Positions 52,836-63,083 of a DNA stretch of 64,000 bases are shown here, in pieces. A program made the translations under genes and the position numbers. Under the pieces are notes generated by a model. That model did no database searches. It was not told the origin of the DNA and was given only the letters and a program-made list of their open reading frames with translations. How positions within the stretch are numbered: the first letter of the stretch is position 1; each line of letters opens with the position of its first letter. Source of the DNA: Clostridiaceae bacterium Marseille-Q4143 (GTDB lineage Bacteria; Bacillota; Clostridia; Lachnospirales; Lachnospiraceae); assembly GCA_018228645.1 (NCBI GenBank), contig CP073693.1:3256979-3320978 (forward strand). The letters run 5' to 3'.

Positions 52836-54494
52836 TTATTTCTTACTTCCGTCAGATTCTTCTTCATCCTCCGGCGGGGTCTCCAGCATAGAGTATGCAA
52901 TATTGGTTGCATGGTCAGCCACGCGCTCGAAACCGGAAATGGTATCGGAAAATACCATGCCTGCTGCTGCGGAACATTCATTTTGAGTCAGACGCTCAAT
53001 ATGGTGTTTCTGAAGTTCACGCTCCATCTCATCAATGCTGTCCTCCAAAGTCATGATATCATAAAGATGTTCCCTTGTATTATTGGCAAACATGTCCATA
53101 GCATATTTGAGAATGGTGTTCACTCTGGATCCCATCTCTCTTAATTCCTCTAACGCAGTATCACTGAAAGCAATCTGCTCTTTGATACGGGTCTGGGCGG
53201 AATCTGCCAGATTTTCCGCATGATCACCGATACGTTCGATATCATTTACCACATGGAACAGAGCACCGATACTCTTACTATCGTCAATAGGGAGGGTCAT
53301 CTGGCTGATCTTCACCAGATAATTGGTGATTGCATGGTTCATAAAGTTAATCTGCTTTTCCACTTCATAGATCTTACTGATCTCATCCTCATTTAGGGTA
53401 ATTAATGCATCCAGACCACGATTCAGGTTCTCATAGGCAAGTTTACCCATATGCTCCAGCTCTCTGACAGCCTCGATGACTGCAGTTGTCGGAGAAAATA
53501 CCGCTTTCTTTCCAATATAAAGAAGTTCGCATTCGCCCTCTGCGGTCTCATCCTCACCCGGCACTGCTAAATAGGTCAGTTTTACAATCCCCTTCGTAAA
53601 CGGAAGCAGCATGATAACCTGGCTGATCTTGAACAGTGTATGGGCATTTGCCACACATCTTCCCGGTTCCGGTCCGGAGATGGTCTGCAGCAGATACAGC
53701 ACCAGATCCCCTGCAAATGTCAGGATCAGGAAAATAATAATGGTTCCGATAATATTGAAGAACAGGTGAATCAGAGCTGCTCTCTTCGCATTTTTATTTC
53801 CATTCAGAGATGCCAGCAGTGCGGACATACAGGCACCAATATTACATCCCAGAATGATATAGAAGCAGATCGGAAGCTCCATCAGACCCTGCTGTGCCAT
53901 CAGAAGAAGGATACTGACGGTTACAGAAGAACTCTGAATAATGGCCGTGATGACCGTACCAAGGAGTACACCCAGGAACGGATTGGTCAGGCTGCTTAAG
54001 AACTCTGCCACCAGCGGAGAATCCTTCATATTGGACATGCTGCCAGACATAATGTCCAGTCCCATGAACAGAACTCCGAATCCAAGAATGACTTCACCGA
54101 TCTTCTTAATCCGGTCATTCTTCACAAACTGCGTCATCAGCACACCCACAAAGAGGATGACCGGCGCATAAGCTGACAAATTAAAGGACACCAGCTGTGA
54201 CGTAACCGTCGTACCGATATTTGCCCCAAAAATAACACCGGCTGCCTGATACAGATTCATCATGCCGGCATTTACGAAACTGACGACCATAACTGTCGTC
54301 GCACTGGATGACTGGATCACCGCGCAGAACAGAATTCCGACCAGTGTTCCCATAACCCGGTTGGAAGTTACCGCTTCCAGAATATTACGCATTCTGGCTC
54401 CGGCTGCCTTCTCCATACCATCTCCCATCTGATGCATACCCAGAAGGAAGAGGCCGAGTCCGCCCATCAGTGTCACAATTACACTCAAATCCAT
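52836..54494 (-). CDS. Na/Pi cotransporter family protein with C-terminal PhoU-like domain
   Basis: 552 residues from ATG 54494 (MDLSVIVTLMGGLGLFLLGM); the frame extends to 54554 but GAGGTAGAG sits just ahead of this ATG. Two PNaS repeats carry the paired AVIQSSSATTVMVVSF and AIIQSSSVTVSILL motifs among about eight to nine helices. The last 200 residues are a helical PhoU-like domain (ERIGDHAENLADSAQT; RVADHATNIAYSML). Sodium-coupled phosphate uptake is the likely role. No pst or pho genes are nearby. Confidence 0.92.
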   Translation of the reverse strand: MDLSVIVTLMGGLGLFLLGMHQMGDGMEKAAGARMRNILEAVTSNRVMGTLVGILFCAVIQSSSATTVMVVSFVNAGMMNLYQAAGVIFGANIGTTVTSQLVSFNLSAYAPVILFVGVLMTQFVKNDRIKKIGEVILGFGVLFMGLDIMSGSMSNMKDSPLVAEFLSSLTNPFLGVLLGTVITAIIQSSSVTVSILLLMAQQGLMELPICFYIILGCNIGACMSALLASLNGNKNAKRAALIHLFFNIIGTIIIFLILTFAGDLVLYLLQTISGPEPGRCVANAHTLFKISQVIMLLPFTKGIVKLTYLAVPGEDETAEGECELLYIGKKAVFSPTTAVIEAVRELEHMGKLAYENLNRGLDALITLNEDEISKIYEVEKQINFMNHAITNYLVKISQMTLPIDDSKSIGALFHVVNDIERIGDHAENLADSAQTRIKEQIAFSDTALEELREMGSRVNTILKYAMDMFANNTREHLYDIMTLEDSIDEMERELQKHHIERLTQNECSAAAGMVFSDTISGFERVADHATNIAYSMLETPPEDEEESDGSKK

Positions 54495-54529
54495 TTTTTT
54501 CTCTACCTCATTCGTCCATTTTATGACAA

Positions 54530-54561
54530 AACAAAAGCGTATGTTGTTTAACATACGCTTT
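54530..54561 (-). terminator. Intrinsic terminator after ribF (end of the nusA-infB operon)
   Basis: Perfect 12-bp arms AAAGCGTATGTT (54534-54545 with 54550-54561) and a 4-nt loop, followed on the minus strand by TTGTTTTG. It lies 30 nt past the ribF stop. Confidence 0.85.
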
Positions 54562-54590
54562 ACTAATACTTTACATGAATTTCATAAAAC

Positions 54591-55532
54591 TTACAAGGGT
54601 TTCTTTTGTTTTATTTTGCTTTTTCCCCAGTTTACATCAGATAAAATCCTTCTTTTCAGCACTTCCAGAGATTCAAACTTCTGTTCCGGGCGCTCAAACT
54701 CCAGAAATTCCACCCGAAGCTTTCTTCCATAGAGGTCTCCGTTGTAATCAAAAAGGTACGTCTCTACCCCTTTCTGCTCCGTGGCCCCTACCGTTGGCTT
54801 GTATCCGATATTGGTGATTCCGTAATACTCCCACTCTTCTCCGTCCATGGGAATGGTTCTGGTAAGATAGACCCCATTGAGCGGAAGCAGTTTCACCTGC
54901 GGAGGAAGAAGATTCGTCGTCGGAAGCCCCAGAGTCCGGCCGATCTGACGGCCATGAAGCACTTCTCCTGTCACATAATAAGGATATCCAAGCAGCTCAT
55001 TGGCCAGTGGAATATTTCCCTCATGCAGTGCTTCCCTTATATAGGTGCTGCTGATATCCCGACCATGGCTCTGTGCTTTTTCCACCACTTCCACTTGAAA
55101 CCCATACCTGTCTCCCAGTTTCAGCAGAAGTTCATAATCCCCTCTTCGCTGATAACCAAAGTGAAAATCCGTCCCTACTGCAATAAAAGCTGCTTTTAAC
55201 TGCTCTACCAGAATCTTTTCCACAAAACGTTCCGGTTCCATATGGGCAAGTTCCGGTACAAAGGGACATTCCACCAGGCAATCAATGCCTTCCTCTTCCA
55301 ACATAGCACGGCGTTCTTCATTTGTAATAATATTCTGGGCGGATAATCCTGACAGCACCCTAGTCGGATTCTGCGTAAAGGTAAAAATCACCGATGCAAG
55401 TCCGTTTTTCTTCTGCTTCAGCACCTCATCCAGAAGTTTCCGGTGTCCGCGATGGAGCCCGTCAAATTTTCCCAGACTGACTGCTGAAGGTCTGTCCATG
55501 GTATATCCGATTTCACCTGTCACATACTTCAT
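54591..55532 (-). CDS. ribF: Bifunctional riboflavin kinase / FAD synthetase RibF
   Basis: Makes FMN and FAD. 313 residues from ATG 55532 (MKYVTGEIGYTMDRPSAVSL), with AAAAGGGA upstream; a GTG at 55547, overlapping the truB stop, is the alternative. The N-terminal FAD synthetase domain has the nucleotidyltransferase HxGH-type motif in GKFDGLHRGHRKLL, and the C-terminal flavokinase domain has GRTLGLPTTNLLPP and NGVYLTRT. Last gene of the operon. Confidence 0.94.
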   Translation of the reverse strand: MKYVTGEIGYTMDRPSAVSLGKFDGLHRGHRKLLDEVLKQKKNGLASVIFTFTQNPTRVLSGLSAQNIITNEERRAMLEEEGIDCLVECPFVPELAHMEPERFVEKILVEQLKAAFIAVGTDFHFGYQRRGDYELLLKLGDRYGFQVEVVEKAQSHGRDISSTYIREALHEGNIPLANELLGYPYYVTGEVLHGRQIGRTLGLPTTNLLPPQVKLLPLNGVYLTRTIPMDGEEWEYYGITNIGYKPTVGATEQKGVETYLFDYNGDLYGRKLRVEFLEFERPEQKFESLEVLKRRILSDVNWGKSKIKQKKPL

Positions 55533-55543
55533 ACTGTCCCTTT

Positions 55544-56476
55544 TCACTTCTCGTAAAACATTTTCTCCGGACGGAACTGATCTCTTTTGCTGTCATAAGC
55601 ATAGACGCCGATAAATACTCCTTCCGGGTCATATACACGGAACCATTTTCCACCGTCCAGGGAAATATCTGATGATTTTTCCACCATCTGATCATTTTCT
55701 GTCAACGCCTGTGTGGATGTAAATGGATTTCCGTTATATCCAAGCTTTGCCGCTTCTTTCGTAAGCTTCAGCGCCGGACAGTCAGAAAATACCTGATCGA
55801 CAGGCATCACAATTTCAGTAATCCTGTTCTCATCCCGGTACGCTTCCACCTGTGCAAGAGTCAGGCTGTCCTTCAGAAGAAACTGGCCTACTCTGGTTCT
55901 CAGAAGACTTTCCATACATCCATGGCACTTAAGTTTCTCTCCGATATCATGACACAGAGTCCTGATATATGTTCCCTTAGAGCAGGACACGGTCATCCTT
56001 ACTCTCGGAAGATGAATCTCCTCGATCTGAATCTCATAGATCTCCACCGGGCGGGCTTTCCGCTCCACCTCTTTTCCTGCTCTCGCCAGATCGCAGAGTT
56101 TCTGTCCGTTCACCTTCAGTGCGGAATACATAGGTGGAATCTGGTCATAAGGCCCCACAAAGCTCATAATTGCTTCTCGAACTTCCTCTTCTGAAACATC
56201 CACCGGTGCCTCCTGCAATACGTTTCCTGATACATCCTGGGTGTCCGTGGACTGTCCCAGCAGCAGCACCGCCTCATAGACCTTACTGTGGTCTGTCAGC
56301 ATGTCGCAGAGTCTGGTTCCTTTTCCCAGACACACAGGAAGGACGCCTTCCGCATCCGGATCCAGCGTCCCTGTATGTCCGATTTTTTTCTGTTTTAAAA
56401 TACCACGCAGCTTTGCCACCACATCGTGTGAGGTAAAGCCGCGCTCTTTGTAAATATTAATAACTCCGTTAATCAC
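55544..56476 (-). CDS. truB: tRNA pseudouridine(55) synthase TruB
   Basis: 310 residues. Catalytic Asp39 in GHTGTLDPDAEGVLPV, the KVYEAVLLLGQSTDTQD block and CSKGTYIRTLCHDIGEKL. C-terminal domain of the usual size. Cotranscribed with nrnA (one-base overlap) and ribF. Confidence 0.96.
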   Translation of the reverse strand: MINGVINIYKERGFTSHDVVAKLRGILKQKKIGHTGTLDPDAEGVLPVCLGKGTRLCDMLTDHSKVYEAVLLLGQSTDTQDVSGNVLQEAPVDVSEEEVREAIMSFVGPYDQIPPMYSALKVNGQKLCDLARAGKEVERKARPVEIYEIQIEEIHLPRVRMTVSCSKGTYIRTLCHDIGEKLKCHGCMESLLRTRVGQFLLKDSLTLAQVEAYRDENRITEIVMPVDQVFSDCPALKLTKEAAKLGYNGNPFTSTQALTENDQMVEKSSDISLDGGKWFRVYDPEGVFIGVYAYDSKRDQFRPEKMFYEK

Positions 56477-57435
56477 TAATCTTCCTGCCCTTCAAGCTGC
56501 CGCTCGATGTGTAAGGTTAAATTATTTACAATATCATGAAAAGTTCCCTTCATGGTCACTCCGGCTGCCCGGACGTGTCCGCCGCCTCCAAAATAAGAGG
56601 CCACTTTGCTGACATCCACAATATTTTCAGAACGGAGGGATACTTTATATTCCATATAATCAGTTTCATAGAGGAAAATTGCTACCTCTATCCCCTTCGT
56701 CTGCTTCATCTGGCTGACAATGCCATCCAGATCCGTGGTGGTTACTCCAAAGAAATCCATATCTTTCTGCCGCATGACACTGACAATGCATTTGCCATTT
56801 AAGAGACGCATGCTTTCCAGCAATGCTTTTCCCATTACCTGGTTCTGAAGATAGGTCTTCTTGTAGAAAGTCTCCTCCAGGATCTCCGTATACGGGATCT
56901 GCTTCTCCATCAAAGCCGCAGCCAGCCGCATGGTCTCCGGTGAAGTGCAGCTATACTGGAACACCCCTGTGTCATGGGCAATTCCCATGTACAGAGCAGA
57001 CGCTGCGTCCCTGGAAACTTTTTCCATATCCAGCAATCTGCAGATTACTTCGCAGGCGGAGCTTGCGTCTCCGTCAATGATATTCGTCAGAGCATAGCCT
57101 TTATTGCTCACATGGTGGTCAATACAAAGGGTTTTTCCGGCTTTTTCGAAAGCCGGCTGTGCTCTTCCCAGACGATCCAATGCCGCACAATCCACGGCAA
57201 TGAACAGGTCATATTCCCGCTCCTCCCCGTCTGGCTCACGAAGCTCTGAAAATCCTTTGATCATGGAAAACTTCTCATCCGGCTTTTCCAGCCACATGTC
57301 CGCTTCCACCTGTGGATAGTTATCATTGATATAAGTCCATAATCCGATGCAGGCGCCAACGCTGTCACCATCCGGCCGAATATGACCGGCAATGGCCACT
57401 GTAGTAACACCTTCCAGTTCTTTCTGCAACTGCAT
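56476..57435 (-). CDS. nrnA: Bifunctional oligoribonuclease / PAP phosphatase NrnA (DHH family)
   Basis: 319 residues. GHIRPDGDSVGACIGLW at the N-terminus, the VAVDCAALDRLGR-like segment AVDCAALDRLG, the DHH motif in CIDHHVSNKGYA, and a DHHA1 domain ending in YFGGGGHVRAAGVTMKG. Degrades short RNAs and 3'-phosphoadenosine 5'-phosphate. Its place between rbfA and truB is typical of Firmicutes. Confidence 0.94.
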   Translation of the reverse strand: MQLQKELEGVTTVAIAGHIRPDGDSVGACIGLWTYINDNYPQVEADMWLEKPDEKFSMIKGFSELREPDGEEREYDLFIAVDCAALDRLGRAQPAFEKAGKTLCIDHHVSNKGYALTNIIDGDASSACEVICRLLDMEKVSRDAASALYMGIAHDTGVFQYSCTSPETMRLAAALMEKQIPYTEILEETFYKKTYLQNQVMGKALLESMRLLNGKCIVSVMRQKDMDFFGVTTTDLDGIVSQMKQTKGIEVAIFLYETDYMEYKVSLRSENIVDVSKVASYFGGGGHVRAAGVTMKGTFHDIVNNLTLHIERQLEGQED

Positions 57436-57437
57436 AC

Positions 57438-57821
57438 TTATTCCCCGTCTTTCTCTTCACTCGCTCCGTCTTTACGTACCACATCATCAATCATTTTGGA
57501 CATGTTCACTCCATACTCGATGGACTGATCCAGCACGAACGTAATCTCCGGAGTATTCCGAAGATTCAGTTCCTTTGCCAGCTGACGGCGCACATAACCT
57601 ACTGCACTCTTTAATCCTGCCATGGTATTTTCCTGTGCCTCTTCATTTCCAAGAACACTGATAAATGCCTTGCAGGTCTTCAGATCCGGTGCCACTGATA
57701 CGGATACAACCGATGTCAGCGGACTGATACGCGGATCCTTGATCTCACCCCGGATAATCTCGGAGAGGACTTTCTGTACCTCTCCATTGATCCGGGTATT
57801 TTTAATACTGTTTTTTCTCAT
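57438..57821 (-). CDS. rbfA: Ribosome-binding factor A
   Basis: 127 residues of KH-like fold: NGEVQKVLSEIIRGEIKDPR and TCKAFISVLGNEEAQENTMA, with RNTPEITFVLDQSIEYG near the end. Helps 30S subunit maturation. It lies 1 nt after infB. Confidence 0.95.
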   Translation of the reverse strand: MRKNSIKNTRINGEVQKVLSEIIRGEIKDPRISPLTSVVSVSVAPDLKTCKAFISVLGNEEAQENTMAGLKSAVGYVRRQLAKELNLRNTPEITFVLDQSIEYGVNMSKMIDDVVRKDGASEEKDGE

Positions 57822-57822
57822 T

Positions 57823-60711
57823 CTATCTCGGCACCTCTACCATTGTATAGGCTTCAACCACATCCAGCTCCTGGATATCGTTGAATTTATCAAATACAAG
57901 ACCGCACTCGAAACCGGCCTTTACTTCTTTTACATCATCCTTGAAACGCTTCAGGGAAGCCAGCTCGCCTTCGTAGATCTGTTTGCCCTCACGGGTAATA
58001 CGAACTTTGCAGCCGCGCTGGAACATACCGTCAAGCACATAGGAACCTGCGATGTTGCCGACACCGGATGCCTTGAAGATCTGACGGATCTCCGCGTGTC
58101 CAATGACTTTCTCCTCGAAGATCGGATCCAGCATACCCTTCATGGCACGCTCTACATCTGCGATAGCATCATAAATGACTCTATAGAGACGAACGTCTAC
58201 TTTCTCACGCTCTGCGGTCTCCTTTGCAGCCGGATCAATTCTGGTATTGAAACCAATGATAATCGCATTGGATGCACTTGCCAGAATAACGTCGGACTCG
58301 TTGATGGCACCAACAGCTCCATGGATACATTTTACTACGACTTCCTCGTTGGAAAGTTTCAGGAGGGACTGTTTCACAGCCTCTACGCTTCCGGCAACAT
58401 CCGCTTTGATGATCAGATTCAACTCTTTTAAGTTACCTGTCTGGATCTGGGAATACAGATCATCCAGAGACATCTTAAGCTTGGTGTCCTCCAGCATCTT
58501 CTCACGACTCTCTTTGATGAAGGTCTCTGCGAAAGTTCTTGCCTCTTTATCACTCTCCGGAGATACGAAGATCTCACCTGCCATCGGTACGTCATTAAGA
58601 CCAAGAATCTCTACCGGCGTGGACGGGCCTGCTTCCTTGACTCTGCGTCCTTTATCATCCATCATGGCACGTACTTTACCATAGGAAGCGCCTGCCGCAA
58701 TGAAATCACCTACATGCAGGGTACCTTTCTGTACCAGAACGGTAGCAACCGGTCCCTTTCCTTTGTCAAGCTCTGCCTCAATAACAAGACCTCTCGCCTG
58801 ACGTTTCGGGTTTGCTTTCAATTCCAGAACATCTGCAGTCAGAAGTACCATTTCCAGAAGATCCTCAATACCTTCTCTGGATTTTGCAGATACCGGAACA
58901 CAGATAGTGCTTCCGCCCCAGTCCTCAGAGATGAGGCCGTACTCGGTCAGTTCCTGTTTTACACGGTCTATGCTTGCGCCCGGTTTATCAATCTTATTGA
59001 TGGCAACGATGACTTCTACGCCTGCTGCCTTGGCATGGTTAATTGCCTCTACAGTCTGCGGTTTTACACCATCATCTGCAGCCACTACCAGGATGGCAAT
59101 ATCCGTGGAATTTGCTCCACGCATACGCATGGCGGTAAATGCCTCATGTCCCGGAGTATCCAAAAATGTGATCTTACGGTCTTTGATGGTTACGGTGTAA
59201 GCACCGATATGCTGGGTAATACCACCTGCCTCGCGATCTGTTACGTTGGTATGGCGGATCGCATCCAGAAGGGAAGTTTTACCATGGTCTACGTGACCCA
59301 TAACACATACAACCGGCGGTCTCTGTACAAGGGTATCCTCCGGATCTTCCACATCCTCCAGAAGTTTTCCGATGACATCCTCTTTTACTTCCGGTTCCGG
59401 ATCAAAGTTATATTCCAGTGCAATCTCACCTGCTGCCTCAAAATCCAGCTCAGAGTTTACAGTCAGCATCTTGCCTTCCAGGAACAGTTTTTTAATGATT
59501 GCGGACGGCTGAATCTTCATGCGCTCTGCCAGATCAGAAATACTGATCATCTCCGGAAGCGGAAGCTTCTTCGGTTCCGTACTTTCTTTCTTCTGCTCAA
59601 CAGGCTGCGGAGCCGGTTTGATGAAACGTCCTGGGCGATTCTTCAGTTTGCTGATATCCTCATCCTTATACTGTTTCTCCTGTTTCTGATGGTTACGATT
59701 ATCGTAACGTCTGTTTTCCGGCTTGGTCTCTACCGGCGTATCAAATGCTTTATTCATCTGACGTCCGATTCCGCCACGTCCGTTCTGGCCGCCGCGTCCG
59801 TCACGTCCGCCTCCCTGGCCTCCACGGTTAAATCCATTGCCCTGTGGTCTGTCTCCTCCGCGGTTGTATCCGCCGCCCTGCGGTCTGTCTCCTCCGCGGT
59901 TATATCCACCGCCCTGCGGTCTGTCTCCTCCGCGATTGTATCCGCCGCCCTGCGGTCTGTCTCCTCCGCGGTTATATCCCTGACGGTCTCCCTGCGGTCT
60001 GTCTCCGCGGTTATATCCCTGACGGTCTCCCTGCGGTCTGTCTCCGCGGTTATATCCCTGACGGTCTCCCTGCGGTCTGTCTCCGCGATTATATCCCTGA
60101 CGGTCTCCCTGCGGTCTGTCCCCGCGATTATATCCCTGACGGTCTCCCTGCGGTCTGTCTCCGCGATTATATCCCTGACGGTCTCCCTGCGGTCTGTCCC
60201 CGCGGTTATATCCCTGACGGTCTCCCTGCGGTCTGTCTCCGCGGTTATATTCCTGACGGTCTCCCTGCGGTCTTCCTGCAGGACGTCCCTCAGTTTTGTT
60301 TTCTGTTCTTGTCTCAGCTACCTTCGGAGCTGCTGCCGGTTTTACTTCTGGTTTTGCCACCGGTTTTGCTTCTGCCTTCGGAGCTGCTGCCGGTTTCTGT
60401 GCCGGTTTGGCTGCCTGAGTCTTCGGCTGTGCCGGTCTTCTCTCCGGGCTCTTTCTGTCACGACTGTTCTCTGGATTGTGTACTACAATAAATTTCTTTT
60501 TCTTCGGTTTTGCATCCTGTGCCGCACCTTCTGCTGCCTTGGCAGATTCCTGATTCACCTGGGCGCGTACCTGATCTGCCTGATTATCTTCCAATGTTGC
60601 CATATGTGTTGTCACCTCTATATTTTTCTCTGCCAGCAGAGAAATGATTTCCCTGCTTGTTTTGTTCAGTTCCTTAGCGAGTTCGTAAACTCGAATATTT
60701 CTATTTGCCAT
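57823..60711 (-). CDS. infB: Translation initiation factor IF-2 with a long Arg/Gly/Gln-rich repeat region
   Basis: 962 residues. An N-terminal IF2_N domain ([20 protein letters not shown]) is followed by a Lys/Pro/Ala linker and a repetitive region of roughly 150 residues built from [13 protein letters not shown] and [12 protein letters not shown] units. A second IF2_N-like segment ([20 protein letters not shown]) comes next, then the G domain ([15 protein letters not shown] near residue 470, [14 protein letters not shown]) and domains II-IV. Length is above average because of the repeat. The opposite strand of the repeat has long open frames that are shadows. Confidence 0.96.
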   Translation of the reverse strand: MANRNIRVYELAKELNKTSREIISLLAEKNIEVTTHMATLEDNQADQVRAQVNQESAKAAEGAAQDAKPKKKKFIVVHNPENSRDRKSPERRPAQPKTQAAKPAQKPAAAPKAEAKPVAKPEVKPAAAPKVAETRTENKTEGRPAGRPQGDRQEYNRGDRPQGDRQGYNRGDRPQGDRQGYNRGDRPQGDRQGYNRGDRPQGDRQGYNRGDRPQGDRQGYNRGDRPQGDRQGYNRGDRPQGDRQGYNRGGDRPQGGGYNRGGDRPQGGGYNRGGDRPQGGGYNRGGDRPQGNGFNRGGQGGGRDGRGGQNGRGGIGRQMNKAFDTPVETKPENRRYDNRNHQKQEKQYKDEDISKLKNRPGRFIKPAPQPVEQKKESTEPKKLPLPEMISISDLAERMKIQPSAIIKKLFLEGKMLTVNSELDFEAAGEIALEYNFDPEPEVKEDVIGKLLEDVEDPEDTLVQRPPVVCVMGHVDHGKTSLLDAIRHTNVTDREAGGITQHIGAYTVTIKDRKITFLDTPGHEAFTAMRMRGANSTDIAILVVAADDGVKPQTVEAINHAKAAGVEVIVAINKIDKPGASIDRVKQELTEYGLISEDWGGSTICVPVSAKSREGIEDLLEMVLLTADVLELKANPKRQARGLVIEAELDKGKGPVATVLVQKGTLHVGDFIAAGASYGKVRAMMDDKGRRVKEAGPSTPVEILGLNDVPMAGEIFVSPESDKEARTFAETFIKESREKMLEDTKLKMSLDDLYSQIQTGNLKELNLIIKADVAGSVEAVKQSLLKLSNEEVVVKCIHGAVGAINESDVILASASNAIIIGFNTRIDPAAKETAEREKVDVRLYRVIYDAIADVERAMKGMLDPIFEEKVIGHAEIRQIFKASGVGNIAGSYVLDGMFQRGCKVRITREGKQIYEGELASLKRFKDDVKEVKAGFECGLVFDKFNDIQELDVVEAYTMVEVPR
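59845..60250 (-). repeat. In-frame tandem repeats inside infB
   Basis: About seven near-identical 39-bp units encode [13 protein letters not shown] (roughly 59,965-60,245), with an eighth divergent unit (QEYNR) at the N-terminal edge, and four 36-bp units encode [12 protein letters not shown] or a variant (roughly 59,845-59,965). Units differ mostly by silent changes (TCT/TCC, GCGGTT/GCGATT on the plus strand), the pattern left by repeated slippage or unequal recombination. All lengths are multiples of three. Confidence 0.92.
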
Positions 60712-60728
60712 GCATCTGCCTCCAGTGA

Positions 60729-61037
60729 CTATTGCTGGGAAAGTTCCCGGGCTGCCGCTCCGGCTAATCCTTCGTCTTCAACAGCCATTGAAATACGGAA
60801 ATCTTTTCCGCATGCGCGCCCCAGTTCTTCTCCTGTACCAAAAAAGTACAGGGGAATCTTTCTGAATTCACACATGTCCGTGAATTTCTTTCTCGTATTC
60901 TGTGAGGCTTCCTCTGACACTATCACAAGCTTTGCCTTACGCTGCTTTATAGATTTTTCCACGGAGAACTCTCCGCTCACCGCTTTGCGCGCTCTTGTGG
61001 CAAATCCGAGATAGGACAGAATTTTATCCTTCTGCAA
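60729..61037 (-). CDS. YlxQ-like L7Ae/L30e family RNA-binding protein
   Basis: 102 residues if started at TTG 61037 (reading [20 protein letters not shown]), 10 nt after AGGAG; the ATG at 61067 would add ten residues in ylxR. Single L7Ae-type domain: [20 protein letters not shown] and [20 protein letters not shown]. Members bind kink-turn RNAs. Overlaps ylxR by 14 nt and lies 17 nt before infB. Confidence 0.85.
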   Translation of the reverse strand: MQKDKILSYLGFATRARKAVSGEFSVEKSIKQRKAKLVIVSEEASQNTRKKFTDMCEFRKIPLYFFGTGEELGRACGKDFRISMAVEDEGLAGAAARELSQQ

Positions 61038-61302
61038 GTCCTTCCATCTCCTTTTCAAGACGATCATAGACTTCCTGCGGGATGGCCATCTTAAAAGACC
61101 GCTCCAGGCCTCTGGATTTTATCGCTTTCCGGAGGCATTCCGGATTTTTGCACAGATAGGCTCCCCGACCGTTTTTTCTGCCGGTCGTATCCAGAACTAT
61201 CTCATTCTCCGTCGTCCGCAGAATCCGCATCATCTCTTTTTTACTTTTCATTTCCTGACATCCGATGCACTGGCGCATCGGGACTTTCCTGACTGTACTC
61301 AA
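61024..61302 (-). CDS. ylxR: YlxR family protein (DUF448; RNase P modulator RnpM type)
   Basis: 92 residues with the family pattern RQCIGCQEMKSKKEMMRILR and GRGAYLCKNPECLRKAIKSR. Relatives in Bacillus and other Firmicutes bind RNA and have been linked to RNase P. It follows nusA by 5 nt, the usual order. Confidence 0.92.
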   Translation of the reverse strand: MSTVRKVPMRQCIGCQEMKSKKEMMRILRTTENEIVLDTTGRKNGRGAYLCKNPECLRKAIKSRGLERSFKMAIPQEVYDRLEKEMEGLAEG

Positions 61303-61307
61303 AGCAA

Positions 61308-62453
61308 TTACTCCTCTTCTGAACCGGTCTCTGCCTCGAGCTCCGGCTCTTCGTAGTTTTCTGCATCCTCATCGTCGTCATCTTCATCGTAGAATCCCTC
61401 GTAGAATCCCTCGATCGCATTTGCCTGACTCTCGCTCTTGATATCAATCTTGAAACCGGTCAGTCTTGCTGCCAGACGCGCGTTCTGCCCTTCTTTACCA
61501 ATAGCCAGGGACAGCTGATAATCCGGTACAACTACCTTTGCAGTCTTCTCTTCCGGATCTGCCAGTACGACAACAACTTTTGCCGGGCTCAGCGCGTTCT
61601 CAATCAGGAGTGCCGGATTCTCATTCCAGTTAATGATATCAATCTTCTCACCTTTCAACTCGTTAACGATGGAATTGACTCTGGCACCGTTCATACCTAC
61701 ACACGCACCTACCGGATCTACATTCGGATCATTGGACCATACGGCAATCTTGGTTCTGGAACCTGCCTCACGGGCAATGCTCTTGATTTCAACAATACCG
61801 TCTCTTACCTCGGTTACCTCAGACTCAAACAGACGTTTTACCAGTTCCGGATGAGTTCTGGACAGAAGGATTCTCGGTCCTTTGGTGGTATCCTTTACTT
61901 CCAGAATGTATACTTTGATACGCTCCGTCGGTTTGAACACTTCTCCTTTGACCATCTCGTTCTCATTCAGGATCGCATCTACCTTACCAAGGTTCACACT
62001 TACATTCTTTCCGATATAACGCTGAACCACACCGGTAACCACGTCTTTTTCTTTTGCATAATACTGATCAAACAGCACTTTGCGCTCTTCCTCACGGATT
62101 TTCTGAAGGATGACGTTTCTTGCATTCTGAGTTGTAATACGTCCGAACTCCTTGGATTTGATCTCTTCACTGACTACATCACCGAGTTCATATTTGCTGT
62201 CAATCATTTTAGCTTCCGCCAGACTGATTTCAGTTACATCATTATCCGGTTCTTCCACAACAGTCTTATCCACATATACATGGAAATCATAGGTGTTGCG
62301 GTCAATCTCCACACGGAAATTGTCGGTATCTCTTCCGAAATGTCCCTTACATGCGGTAATTAAAGAATTCTCAATGGCTTCCAGCATGATTTCCCTGCTG
62401 ATATCTTTTTCCTTTTCCAGGGTTTCCAATGCCATTTTTAATTCATTGTTCAT
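61308..62453 (-). CDS. nusA: Transcription termination/antitermination factor NusA
   Basis: 381 residues: N-terminal RNA-polymerase-binding domain (MNNELKMALETLEKEKDISR), an S1 domain (VVTGVVQRYIGKNVSVNLGK), two KH domains (VGACVGMNGARVNSIVNELK; SLAIGKEGQNARLAARLTGF) and an acidic tail rich in Asp/Glu. No C-terminal repeats of the proteobacterial type, as expected in Firmicutes. Confidence 0.96.
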   Translation of the reverse strand: MNNELKMALETLEKEKDISREIMLEAIENSLITACKGHFGRDTDNFRVEIDRNTYDFHVYVDKTVVEEPDNDVTEISLAEAKMIDSKYELGDVVSEEIKSKEFGRITTQNARNVILQKIREEERKVLFDQYYAKEKDVVTGVVQRYIGKNVSVNLGKVDAILNENEMVKGEVFKPTERIKVYILEVKDTTKGPRILLSRTHPELVKRLFESEVTEVRDGIVEIKSIAREAGSRTKIAVWSNDPNVDPVGACVGMNGARVNSIVNELKGEKIDIINWNENPALLIENALSPAKVVVVLADPEEKTAKVVVPDYQLSLAIGKEGQNARLAARLTGFKIDIKSESQANAIEGFYEGFYDEDDDDEDAENYEEPELEAETGSEEE

Positions 62454-62470
62454 TTTTTGTATTTTCCTCC

Positions 62471-62938
62471 TTAAAAATCAAACGCCAGCCGGATCAGCGC
62501 AATATTGGATCGTTCGATCACAAGCTCAGCTTCCTCTTCAAACTCCAGCGTGACGGTATCTTTATCCCACGCCTTTAAAATGCCTGTAAACTCTTTCTGT
62601 CTGTCCATGGCCCGGAACAGTTTCACATCCACAGATTCTCCCAGACTTCTCTCCAGATCCTTGTCTTTTTTCAGCGGTCTTCCGAGTCCCGGAGAGCTCA
62701 CTTCCAAAATATAGGCTTCCTCAATAAAGTCTTCCTCATCCATGCGATCTGACAAAGCACGGCTGATCACCTCACAGTCATCAATGGTGATTCCACCAGG
62801 CTTATCGATGTATGCACGCAGAAACCAGGTTCCTGCCTCTTTCACAAACTCCACATCTACCAGTTCAAACTGATGTTCTTCCATCATCGGCAGCAGTAAG
62901 GCTTCCGTCTTCTGCTCATACAACTCTTTCTTGGCCAA
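62471..62938 (-). CDS. rimP: Ribosome maturation factor RimP
   Basis: 155 residues if started at TTG 62938, 5 nt after GGAGGAG; this is the usual RimP length, whereas the longest frame (to 63160) would add 74 unrelated residues and cross the operon promoter. Conserved blocks ELVDVEFVKEAGTWFLRAYI, CEVISRALSDRMDEEDFIEE and LEVSSPGLGRPLKK. First gene of the operon. The leader has a 9-bp hairpin (about 62,985-63,012). Confidence 0.93.
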   Translation of the reverse strand: MAKKELYEQKTEALLLPMMEEHQFELVDVEFVKEAGTWFLRAYIDKPGGITIDDCEVISRALSDRMDEEDFIEEAYILEVSSPGLGRPLKKDKDLERSLGESVDVKLFRAMDRQKEFTGILKAWDKDTVTLEFEEEAELVIERSNIALIRLAFDF

Positions 62939-63038
62939 ATATGCTCCTCCTCTTCCGGATAAAAAGTATTCAGACATATAAGAAGGAGTGGACTTAATGC
63001 CCACCCCTTTCTTCAGTCTACGTATCATGTTATCTTCA

Positions 63039-63066
63039 AGTATATCACAAAATACTGTAATTGCAA
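63039..63066 (-). promoter_or_regulatory. Promoter of the rimP-nusA-infB operon
   Basis: TTGCAA (63061-63066), 16 nt, TATACT (63039-63044) on the minus strand, about 95 nt upstream of the rimP start. The -35 box lies inside an inverted repeat that also covers the stop codon of the malic enzyme gene (63055-63089). Confidence 0.75.
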
Positions 63067-63083
63067 GACTTTTTTTCTGATAA

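Noticed and set aside
58714..61014. Very long open frame (766 codons) on the plus strand opposite infB
   Set aside because: It is the mirror of the repetitive, stop-poor infB reading frame; its translation is low-complexity Ser/Val/Leu/Arg repeats with no ribosome site or family match, and infB on the minus strand is certain.
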